DNA of 7,557 bases, taken from contig JAFGRF010000039.1 in NCBI GenBank assembly GCA_016935295.1, positions 1 through 7,557 on the forward strand. The letters are read 5' to 3'. Numbering within the stretch: the first letter of the stretch is position 1; each line of letters begins with the position of its first letter. A program made the position numbers and the translations under genes. Of this stretch, positions 1-7,557 are shown in pieces. Below the pieces are notes generated by a model, which worked only from the letters and a program-made list of their open reading frames with translations, ran no database searches and had not been told where the DNA came from. This DNA comes from Caldifarciminota bacterium (GTDB taxonomy: Bacteria > Hydrothermota > Tepidihabitantia > Tepidihabitantales > Tepidihabitantaceae).

Positions 1-441
1 GGCTGGTCGCGTGATTCAGGCATCGGGAGCATCTACGGGATGACCGACAGCGCGAACTGCGCCTATGTTGATTTCTATGTCTCCGACCTGCTGACAGGCG
101 TTGGCAGCCCGCTGGACATTGTCAGCCCGAACAAGGCAGACTCCATCGACTCCGGCGCGGTCGGGATTGTGCCCACTGCTGTCTGGAAGGTCAACGGCTT
201 CACGAACCCGCTGCTCAGTGCGCAGAACCCGGTGCCTGCTTACCAGGCGCCACCGAACGCTAACTACTTCATCTATACCGTTCTCACCAGCCAGCCGTGC
301 TATATCGGATGCTACACCGCCGGAGATACGGTGAAGCACTATGCTCTGATACAGGTCGACAGTATGAATGTGACGTCCGGCCAGGTCTGGCTGCAGTCGT
401 GGTACCAGCTGGTGCCCGGACTGAGGCTGATGCAGCACTAG
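1..441 (+). CDS. Partial secreted/lipoprotein-family protein, C-terminal domain (5' end outside window)
   Basis: I do not recognise this as a named family. The reading frame is open from base 1, and the residues before the first ATG (position 40) align with the next gene, so the gene starts upstream of the window and position 40 is internal. The visible 146 residues correspond to the C-terminal domain of the downstream gene: a GW start, a VDFYVSD segment (VDFYITD in the neighbour), a central IVPT-x-x-W segment, a CYIGC motif (Cys codons at 298 and 310), an HYALI segment, and a closing WYQLVPGLRL. It ends in TAG directly followed in the same frame by the ATG of its paralogue. By analogy the missing part probably holds a signal peptide and perhaps an FN3-like domain; that is inference. 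Function unknown. Confidence 0.7.
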   Translation, partial: GWSRDSGIGSIYGMTDSANCAYVDFYVSDLLTGVGSPLDIVSPNKADSIDSGAVGIVPTAVWKVNGFTNPLLSAQNPVPAYQAPPNANYFIYTVLTSQPCYIGCYTAGDTVKHYALIQVDSMNVTSGQVWLQSWYQLVPGLRLMQH

Positions 442-1296
442 ATGAGAGCGGGCCGCGAGCCGCAAGCCTCCAGCCGGGAGGGCGGGCGCGTGTCGGCCTC
501 GGTCGGCGCGGTTGTCCTCGCAGGCCTGGTCGTGCTGGTCGGCTGCGGCGGGAATGGAAAAGCACCTTCGAACTTGAGGCTGGAGGCCGATACCGACAGC
601 ACGGTGAAGGTTATGTGGAGCGTCCCGGTCGACGCCACACCCGACAAGTACCTGGTCTATTTCCGGCCCGCGGATGATACAGCCTACAGCCTTGTCGCGG
701 AGACGACTGCCAACTTCTGGGTTCATGACCCGAAGGGCGCGACCGGCTGGTACCGTGTCGAGGCCGAGTACGGAACCGAAACCCACGCGGCGGGCATGAC
801 CGCGGGCACGGTTCCGGTCTGGACCGACACAGTGGCTGTGGTCGAATTGAATGGCTCAGGGAATTCCGGCTTTGGCTGGGACCGGCATACCGGGCGAGGC
901 ATGACCTATTCTATGACGAATGTCCGCCACGTCGGCTCGGTCGATTTCTACATCACCGACTTCGAGCGGGCGCAGTCGAACCAGCAGCCGTATTCGATTG
1001 CCAGTCCGGATATGGGGCCGAGTGATGAGGGCAACATCGTACCCACCGATTCCTGGCGCGTGAGCGTTTTCACCGAATCTCAGCCGGGGGAGAACGTGCT
1101 GCTGCCGGCCGTCTCTCCGACGTCCTACTTCAACTACACCGATATCCCCAATGCGCCGTGCAGCATCGGTTGCTGCACGGCGGACAGTCACTATGCGATG
1201 ATCAAGGTCATTTCGGTTGACTCCGAAAATCGCCGGGTGCTGCTGGAAACCTGGTACCAGCTTCTGCCCGGGCTGCGCTTGACGAGGCACTGGTAG
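442..1296 (+). CDS. Putative lipoprotein with FN3-like domain and CxIGC C-terminal domain
   Basis: A 284-residue protein of unknown function. A hydrophobic stretch (about residues 21-34) ends in a lipobox-like LVGC with Cys35, followed by a Gly/Asn/Lys-containing linker, so it is probably a lipid-anchored envelope protein. Residues about 42-118 look like a fibronectin type III fold (APSNLRLEAD start, VKVMW strand, KYLVYFRP strand, GWYRVEAEY strand). Residues about 127-284 are a domain shared with the upstream gene, including C240SIGC244 with an extra Cys245, HYAMI, and WYQLLPGLRL near the end. The ATG at 442 abuts the upstream TAG but has no clear ribosome site. An in-frame GTG at 490 sits 7 bases after GGAGGG and would place the lipobox Cys at residue 19, but would leave no basic residue before the hydrophobic core. 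The start is therefore uncertain. Confidence 0.75.
   Translation: MRAGREPQASSREGGRVSASVGAVVLAGLVVLVGCGGNGKAPSNLRLEADTDSTVKVMWSVPVDATPDKYLVYFRPADDTAYSLVAETTANFWVHDPKGATGWYRVEAEYGTETHAAGMTAGTVPVWTDTVAVVELNGSGNSGFGWDRHTGRGMTYSMTNVRHVGSVDFYITDFERAQSNQQPYSIASPDMGPSDEGNIVPTDSWRVSVFTESQPGENVLLPAVSPTSYFNYTDIPNAPCSIGCCTADSHYAMIKVISVDSENRRVLLETWYQLLPGLRLTRHW
477..482 (+). promoter_or_regulatory. Ribosome binding site for alternative GTG start of the lipoprotein gene
   Basis: GGAGGG lies 7 bases before an in-frame GTG at 490. It is a stronger Shine-Dalgarno match than anything before the ATG at 442. Use of this start would give a short signal peptide with the lipobox Cys at residue 19. It decides between two possible starts but does not settle the question, because the shorter form lacks a positively charged n-region. 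Confidence 0.45.
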
Positions 1297-1300
1297 GAAG

Positions 1301-1328
1301 TACGAAGTTCGAAGGGCGAATGACGAAT
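1301..1328 (+). repeat. Degenerate 7-base tandem repeat (CGAA every 7 bases)
   Basis: CGAA occurs at 1303, 1310, 1317 and 1324, giving four units of the pattern NNCGAAK in exact 7-base phase. The repeat begins just after the lipoprotein stop codon and runs across the ATG of the coiled-coil gene, so it supplies both the leader and the first codons of that gene. Confidence 0.55.
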
Positions 1329-1574
1329 TCCGGGTCAGAACCAGACGTGCAGAAGGCAGGCAAGACCGCTGCGAACGGAGAAGGACCTGCGCCGGAGCTG
1401 GTGGAGCAGTTTCGGCAGCTCGAGGCAAGGGTCGAAGACGCCGTCCGGCTGATTGGGCAACTCAGGCGGGAAAAGAGGGACCTCGAGGCCAGGCTGGAAG
1501 AGGCTACCCGGGCCCGGGCTGAGGCTTTGAAGCGGATTGATGAACTGATTGACAAGATTGACGGTCTGCTATAG
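1320..1574 (+). CDS. Small coiled-coil protein, ZapB-like, upstream of zapA
   Basis: An 84-residue protein. The first about 25 residues are polar and probably disordered; residues about 25-84 form a continuous charged coiled coil with Leu/Ile/Val heptads (for example LEARVEDAVRLIGQLRREK) and no other domain. Short coiled-coil genes just before zapA are common in bacteria and are often labelled ZapB-like or TIGR02449-like; ZapB and ZapA bridge the FtsZ ring in Escherichia coli. The assignment here rests on coiled-coil character, size and position 20 bases before zapA, not on a diagnostic motif. The start at 1320 lies inside a 7-base repeat with GAAGGG only 3 bases upstream. An in-frame GTG at 1347 is an alternative and would not affect the coil. 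It is probably cotranslated with zapA. Confidence 0.7.
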   Translation: MTNSGSEPDVQKAGKTAANGEGPAPELVEQFRQLEARVEDAVRLIGQLRREKRDLEARLEEATRARAEALKRIDELIDKIDGLL

Positions 1575-1594
1575 AGTGAAGTTGATGGGAGCCG

Positions 1595-1870
1595 ATGAAA
1601 TCAGTTGTCGTTAACGTTTTTGGCAGTGACTACAATGTTCGAGCCGACAGTGACGGCGAACATGTTCAGGAAGTCGCGGGCATTGTCGACCGGAAGATGC
1701 GGGAGATCGACCGCCAGTTCAACCAGGCCTCCAGCACCAGGACCGCGGTCCTGACCTGCATGAACCTGGTTGATGAGCATCTTCGGCAGCGACAGGAAGA
1801 CGCCCGCTGGGTATCGCGCCGCGTCGGCGGACTGATTGAAAAACTGGAGTCAGCTCTTGGGGGCCGGTAG
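1595..1870 (+). CDS. zapA: Cell division protein ZapA
   Basis: A 91-residue protein with the ZapA layout: an N-terminal strand-helix head (VVVNVFGSDYNVRAD, then a helix through EVAGIVDRKMREI) and a C-terminal helical tail (about residues 48-91) that forms the dimer/tetramer coiled coil. ZapA binds FtsZ and cross-links protofilaments at midcell. The length matches the family (about 90-110 residues). GGGAG lies 3 bases before the ATG. The upstream neighbour is a coiled-coil protein that may play the ZapB role; downstream is a structured non-coding region resembling 6S RNA, an arrangement known from several bacterial groups. It ends in TAG. Confidence 0.88.
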   Translation: MKSVVVNVFGSDYNVRADSDGEHVQEVAGIVDRKMREIDRQFNQASSTRTAVLTCMNLVDEHLRQRQEDARWVSRRVGGLIEKLESALGGR

Positions 1871-1875
1871 TATTG

Positions 1876-2040
1876 GTACCGGCCCGAGTGTCATAAGGCT
1901 CCCTGCTGTGCCCGTGATAGTTGGCTGAGTCTTGAGCCAACACCCGTGATGTGGGCGCCGCATAGGACCGTGGACTGCCACTCTTAACTGAGCGGCACGA
2001 AGCGGCCCCGAAGCGCCCCTGCTTACGACGGGTTCATAGA
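1876..2040 (+). ncRNA. ssrS: Candidate 6S RNA (ssrS)
   Basis: The zapA-rny gap contains no convincing protein gene and folds by hand into a 6S-like rod. The closing stem pairs 1890-1897 with 2022-2029 (7 of 8 pairs), extended outward by 1881-1885 with 2030-2034 across a four-base bulge. An inner stem pairs 1903-1912 with 1994-2005 (10 pairs, two-base bulge). Above it is a large asymmetric bubble. Its 5' side carries a perfect 7-bp hairpin (1920-1926 with 1935-1941); its 3' side carries CUUAACUGAGC, similar to CUUAAAACUGCG of E. coli 6S. The apical stem pairs 1951-1954 with 1978-1981 and 1958-1961 with 1970-1973. 6S RNA mimics an open promoter and sequesters sigma70-RNA polymerase. Position after zapA matches known 6S loci. 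A weak TAGTAT box at 1868 could be a -10 element. Exact ends are unknown, and no covariance search was run. Confidence 0.6.
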
Positions 2041-2076
2041 CTTGTCACTACACGGCACTGCGGGGTTTTGTTTTGC

Positions 2077-2083
2077 GGGAGGA
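2077..2083 (+). promoter_or_regulatory. Ribosome binding site of rny
   Basis: GGGAGGA lies immediately before the ATG at 2087 and supports that start over the in-frame TTG at 2042, which would add 15 atypical residues in front of the membrane anchor. The T-rich run TTTTGTTTT (2066-2074) just upstream may end the preceding RNA, but I found no convincing hairpin directly before it. Confidence 0.6.
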
Positions 2084-2086
2084 AGC

Positions 2087-3670
2087 ATGGACTGGGTTTG
2101 GGTGATGAAGTACGTGGTACCGGCCATTGCTGGTTTCTTAGTTCTGGGAGTTGCAGGATTCTGGGTCGGGTTCGTGCTCAGCCGCCGGGCGGCGCGGCAG
2201 TTGGTTTCGGGCGCCGAGCAGGAGCGGGAGCGGGCCATCAAGCAGGCGCAGGAGGAGGCCGACCGGGCGCGCGAGAAGTCCGAGGCCGCGGCCAAGATCG
2301 AGTGGGAGCGGGAGAAGCTGAAGTTCGAGACCCAGACCGCGACCACGCGGCGGGAACTTGAGCGACTGGAGGCGAAGCTGTCCGAGCGAGAGAGTTTTCT
2401 CGCCCGCCGGGACAGCGTCCTGACTCAGAAGGAGGCGGACCTTATCCGCAAGGACCGCGACATCGCGGCGCGGGACAAGATCGTCCGGGCCAAGATGGAG
2501 CGGCTCGACCAGCTAATCGGTCAGGAGAACTCAAAACTCGAACGTATCGCCGGCCTTTCTTCCGAGGAGGCACGCCACGAGCTTTGCCGCAATCTGGAGA
2601 ACCAGGCCCGGCTCGAGGCGGCACAGCTCGTGCGGGACATCAAGGAGGAGGCCCGGGGGCAGGCCGAGGAGGAGGCGCGGGAGATCATCACGCGGGCGAT
2701 CCAGCGCTGTGCCGTCTCGCACGCGGCCGAGACTACGGTTTCGGTAGTCAGCCTTCCGTCGGACGAGCTGAAGGGGCGTATTATCGGACGTGAGGGTCGC
2801 AACATCCGGACCTTCGAGACCCTGACCGGGGTCGAGGTAATGATCGATGACACGCCAGGCGCGATAATCATCTCCGGGTTTGACCCGGTCCGGCGCGAGA
2901 TAGCCAAGCTCGCAATGGAGAAGCTCGTGGCCGACGGCCGGATCCACCCGGCGCGGATTGAGGAGATTGTGGGCCGGACCCGCGATGAGATGAACGCCAT
3001 CATCAAGTCGACCGGCGAGGCGGTCGTGCTCGAGCTGGGGATCGTCGGCCTCCATCCGGAGCTGTCCAAACTCTTGGGCCGGCTGAAGTACCGGACCAGC
3101 TATGGCCAGAACGTGCTCGTCCACTCCAAGGAAGTCGCGTACCTCGCCGCGCTCATGGCGCAGGAACTCGACCTCGACCCGGCCTTCGCAAAGCGGGCAG
3201 GGCTGCTGCACGACATCGGCAAGGCCGCGGACCAGTCGATCGAAGGTCCGCACGCCAGCATCGGCGCTGAACTGGCGCGGCGATTCGGCGAAGAGGAGCT
3301 CGTGGCGAATGCAATCGCTGCACATCACGAGGAGGTAACACTCGATTCCCCGTACGCGTTCCTGGTCGCGGCCGCGGACAGCGTTTCCGGGTCGCGGCCC
3401 GGGGCAAGGCGTGAGAGCTTCGAAACGTACGTGAAACGCGTGGAGGCGCTTGAAACGATTGCATCTTCGATGGAGGGGGTCGAGCGCGCATATGCGATAC
3501 AGGCCGGCCGGGAGATCAGGGTGCTGGTTGAGCCGGACAAAGTCACTGACCGGGATTCCGCGGAACTGGCCGCAAAGGTAGCGGCGCAGATCCAGGCCGA
3601 ACTCAAGTACCCGGGCCAGATAAAGGTCACGGTCATCCGCGAGACGCGCGCGGTCGACTACGCGCACTAG
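2087..3670 (+). CDS. rny: Ribonuclease Y
   Basis: A membrane-anchored endoribonuclease that starts mRNA decay. At 527 residues it is close to the usual 510-520. Domains in order: a transmembrane helix (about residues 9-31), a long charged coiled coil (about 40-185), a KH RNA-binding domain (about 214-285) with the signature G234REGRN loop, and an HD phosphohydrolase domain with His346, the His375-Asp376 pair in LLHDIGKA, and His413-His414 in AAHHEE. It ends in a typical AVDYAH. The ATG at 2087 is chosen for its GGGAGGA site; an in-frame ATG at 2105 would also precede the anchor. The next gene encodes a YmdB-type protein, the classic rny neighbour, 30 bases downstream and in the same reading frame. 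All expected catalytic residues are present. Confidence 0.96.
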   Translation: MDWVWVMKYVVPAIAGFLVLGVAGFWVGFVLSRRAARQLVSGAEQERERAIKQAQEEADRAREKSEAAAKIEWEREKLKFETQTATTRRELERLEAKLSERESFLARRDSVLTQKEADLIRKDRDIAARDKIVRAKMERLDQLIGQENSKLERIAGLSSEEARHELCRNLENQARLEAAQLVRDIKEEARGQAEEEAREIITRAIQRCAVSHAAETTVSVVSLPSDELKGRIIGREGRNIRTFETLTGVEVMIDDTPGAIIISGFDPVRREIAKLAMEKLVADGRIHPARIEEIVGRTRDEMNAIIKSTGEAVVLELGIVGLHPELSKLLGRLKYRTSYGQNVLVHSKEVAYLAALMAQELDLDPAFAKRAGLLHDIGKAADQSIEGPHASIGAELARRFGEEELVANAIAAHHEEVTLDSPYAFLVAAADSVSGSRPGARRESFETYVKRVEALETIASSMEGVERAYAIQAGREIRVLVEPDKVTDRDSAELAAKVAAQIQAELKYPGQIKVTVIRETRAVDYAH

Positions 3671-3700
3671 GACGAGAGCAGACAAAGGCAGAGACAGGGC

Positions 3701-4606
3701 ATGAGTCGGACAGAATCCGGGCCTCAACTTCGACCTGTGCCTTCACCTCGACCTGGGACGCTGCGCGTGCTCTTCCTGGGCGACGTGTGCGCGGAGCCGG
3801 GGCGGAATGTAGTCAGGCAGGAACTCGCCGGGCTGCGGCAGCAGCTGGACATTGACTTCGTTATCGCCAACGGAGAGAACGCGGCGGGTGGCTACGGGAT
3901 TACACCAGCTATCGCTGACGCGCTGCTTGCCGCGGGCGTCGACTGCATAACCACGGGCGACCATGCGTACGACCGGAAAGAGGTCTGGGAGTACCTGGGT
4001 ACTGAGCCGAGAATTCTCCGGCCGCTCAATTTCCCACCGCAGGCGCCGGGAAAGGGTCACGGGATCTACGAGTGTCAAGTCAGGAGTGACGAAGGGACGC
4101 AGGAGACGGACGCCGCCGAGGTGAAGGTGGCGGTAGTAAGCCTGCAGGGGCGGGTCTTCATGAAGGCGCTGGACTGCCCGTTTCGCCGGGTCCTGCCCGT
4201 GCTGGATGACATCCGGCGCGAGACCCCGGTTGTGTTCGTGGACATCCATGCCGAGGCCACTGCCGAAAAGCAGGCCATGGGCTGGTTTCTGGATGGACGC
4301 GTGTCGGCCGTGCTCGGCAGCCACACCCACGTCCAGACCGCGGACGAGGCCATACTTCCCGGCGGCACGGCCTACATCACCGACGTGGGCATGTGCGGCT
4401 CGTTCGACTCCATCCTCGGCATGAACAAGGACCTTTCGCTGCGGCGGATGATCGAGATGGTGCCGGTACGACTGAATCCGGCGACCGGCGACGTGCGCAT
4501 CAATGGCGTCTGTGTGGATGTCGAACCCGCTACCGGCAGGGCCCTCGCCATCTGCCGGCTGTCCCTTCCGATGAAGCCGCCCGGGAATCAGGCTGGCGGC
4601 GGTTAG
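3701..4606 (+). CDS. ymdB: YmdB/TIGR00282-family metallophosphoesterase
   Basis: A 301-residue dinuclear-metal phosphodiesterase family protein. YmdB of Bacillus acts on 2',3'-cyclic nucleotides and affects biofilm development and RNA turnover. Motifs: LGD28 near the N-terminus, NGE59N60, G86-D87-H88, H183AEAT, H208-T-H210, and the family segments DCPFR, EKQAMGW, DGRVSAVLGSHTHVQTAD and YITDVGM. The metal-site motif usually reads GNH; here Asp87 replaces the Asn. The N-terminus carries about 20 extra residues (alternating x-Pro, about residues 10-19) encoded by a degenerate hexamer repeat, so the ATG at 3701, which has no good ribosome site, may overstate the protein; a GTG at 3767 immediately before the LFLGD core is an alternative. 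It follows rny closely, as in many bacteria. It ends in TAG, and the next gene is in the same frame 15 bases on. Confidence 0.9.
   Translation: MSRTESGPQLRPVPSPRPGTLRVLFLGDVCAEPGRNVVRQELAGLRQQLDIDFVIANGENAAGGYGITPAIADALLAAGVDCITTGDHAYDRKEVWEYLGTEPRILRPLNFPPQAPGKGHGIYECQVRSDEGTQETDAAEVKVAVVSLQGRVFMKALDCPFRRVLPVLDDIRRETPVVFVDIHAEATAEKQAMGWFLDGRVSAVLGSHTHVQTADEAILPGGTAYITDVGMCGSFDSILGMNKDLSLRRMIEMVPVRLNPATGDVRINGVCVDVEPATGRALAICRLSLPMKPPGNQAGGG
3724..3753 (+). repeat. Degenerate hexamer repeat within the 5' end of ymdB
   Basis: Five consecutive 6-base units (TCAACT, TCGACC, TGTGCC, TTCACC, TCGACC) run in phase and encode the alternating x-Pro stretch of the ymdB N-terminus. On the opposite strand the unit reads like GGTCGA. 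The purine-rich bases just upstream (about 3680-3700) show a similar loose 6-base rhythm. Confidence 0.5.
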
Positions 4607-4621
4607 CGTCTAACAACTGCT

Positions 4622-5036
4622 GTGGAAAGATTCCGCCGCTTGAATGCGATAGTGTCTGTCAGCCATGACATCGATGAGTTGTTTGAGCGCTTCTTCGGGG
4701 TGCAGGAGAGCAATGCGGTCTGGGAGCCGCCGGTCGACCTGTTCGTGACCGAGCGGAAGGTCTATCTGATGGCCGAGGTGCCGGGAGTGCCCGCGTCGGA
4801 AATACACGTGCGGGTCGGGACCAGGGCAGTCCATATTCTCGGTACGAAGCGTGCGCCGGAGAAGGTGCGGCGGGGCGTGACGTTCTATGAGTCGCAGATT
4901 CCCTACGGCGCGTTCGAGAAACGCGTGAGTCTTCCTTTTGCGGTCAATCCGGACAGCGTGAAGGTCAATGTGAAAGACGGCGTGCTCAGCCTGGAACTGG
5001 ACCGCGCAGGCGGGAGCACGGTGAAGGTGATTAAAG

Positions 5037-5044
<8 letters not shown>
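4622..5044 (+). CDS. Small heat shock protein, Hsp20/alpha-crystallin family
   Basis: A 140-residue ATP-independent holdase chaperone. A short N-terminal arm with DIDELFERFFG is followed by the alpha-crystallin domain (about residues 37-132), starting at WEPPVDLFVTERKVYLMAEVPGV and containing the PFAVNPDSVKVNVKDGVLSLEL segment with the family's GVL motif. The C-terminus ends in VKVIKVE, which holds an I-x-V of the type used for oligomer packing. The GTG start has no visible ribosome site and lies 15 bases after the ymdB stop in the same frame; TTG at 4640 or GTG at 4652 are alternatives. It overlaps the lon start by 8 bases, suggesting coupled production of a holdase and a protease. It is the only gene here ending in TGA. 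No CIRCE-type inverted repeat was seen upstream. Confidence 0.9.
5024..5030 (+). promoter_or_regulatory. Ribosome binding site of lon inside hsp20
   Basis: AAGGTGA lies 6 bases before the TTG at 5037, within the last codons of hsp20. It supports the TTG start and translational coupling between hsp20 and lon. Confidence 0.45.
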
Positions 5045-7498
<2,454 letters not shown>

Positions 7499-7502
<4 letters not shown>

Positions 7503-7557
7503 CGTCCAAGTAGCGGCTTCAGGTACTTGCCGGTGTGCGAGGATTCGCACGCGGCGA
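7499..7557 (-). CDS. uvrA: UvrA C-terminal end (excinuclease ABC subunit A), partial
   Basis: Read on the - strand, the last 18 codons before a TAG (complement of 7499-7501) encode AACESSHTGKYLKPLLGR. This matches the conserved end of UvrA, where an acidic residue is followed by S-x-T-G-x-Y/F-L-K-P-x-L (E. coli ends in ASHTARFLKPML). UvrA is the damage-recognition ATPase of nucleotide excision repair. Only the extreme C-terminus is in the window, so the ATPase and zinc motifs cannot be checked. The gene converges on lon and overlaps its stop codon. Confidence 0.82.

Noticed and set aside
16..786. A 256-codon open frame on the - strand opposite the paralogous lipoproteins
   Set aside because: The + strand frames show paralogy, a lipobox and shared motifs; the - strand frame has no recognisable features.
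2006..2074. Intrinsic terminator ending the candidate 6S RNA
   Set aside because: There is a T-rich run at 2066-2074, but the only matching stem I found (2006-2010 with 2061-2065) has a loop of 50 bases, so I did not call a terminator.
2042..2086. TTG at 2042 as the rny start
   Set aside because: The ATG at 2087 has a near-ideal GGGAGGA site and leaves the usual short N-terminus before the membrane helix. The extra 15 residues would come from the tail of the structured RNA region.
2531..3727. Long 398-codon open frame on the - strand
   Set aside because: It lies opposite rny, whose domains and motifs are unambiguous. The antisense frame is an effect of GC-rich codon use, and its translation resembles no family I know.
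4607..4621. Heat-shock operator or promoter before hsp20
   Set aside because: Only 15 bases separate it from ymdB, and no CIRCE-like inverted repeat or sigma32-type boxes are visible.

Overview
The window is a compact, one-directional stretch of bacterial chromosome. All complete genes lie on the + strand. The last 59 bases hold the 3' end of a convergent gene on the - strand. The DNA is GC-rich by eye, gaps are short, and gene sets of this kind (RNase Y, a YmdB-type phosphoesterase, Lon, small Hsp, ZapA) are broadly bacterial. Degenerate short-period repeats at gene junctions and anonymous FN3-bearing lipoproteins suggest an uncultivated candidate-phylum lineage, but I cannot assign a phylum from the sequence alone.

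Layout. 1-1296: two tandem paralogues of an unknown secreted or lipoprotein family. The first is cut by the window edge; the second has a lipobox and an FN3-like domain. 1320-1870: a short coiled-coil protein (ZapB-like) followed by ZapA, a probable FtsZ-ring accessory pair. 1871-2086: a 216-base non-coding gap that folds like 6S RNA: a closing stem, a large asymmetric bubble with a small hairpin on its 5' side, and an apical stem. 2087-4606: rny (RNase Y) and its usual neighbour, a YmdB/TIGR00282-type phosphoesterase. 4622-7502: a small heat shock protein overlapping the start of lon, a chaperone/protease pair. 7499-7557: the C-terminal end of UvrA on the - strand, converging on lon.

How they work together. 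The window joins cell division (ZapA and partner), global transcription control (candidate 6S RNA), RNA turnover (RNase Y, YmdB) and protein quality control (Hsp20, Lon). Tight spacing from rny to lon suggests one transcription unit with translational coupling at the hsp20/lon overlap. Every predicted function except the two lipoproteins belongs to a known family. The most notable non-obvious items are the candidate 6S RNA, the paralogous CxIGC lipoproteins, the near-exclusive use of TAG stops (8 of 9 genes), the palindromic GCTAGC that supplies stop codons to both convergent genes, and the degenerate repeats that run into coding sequence at three gene ends.
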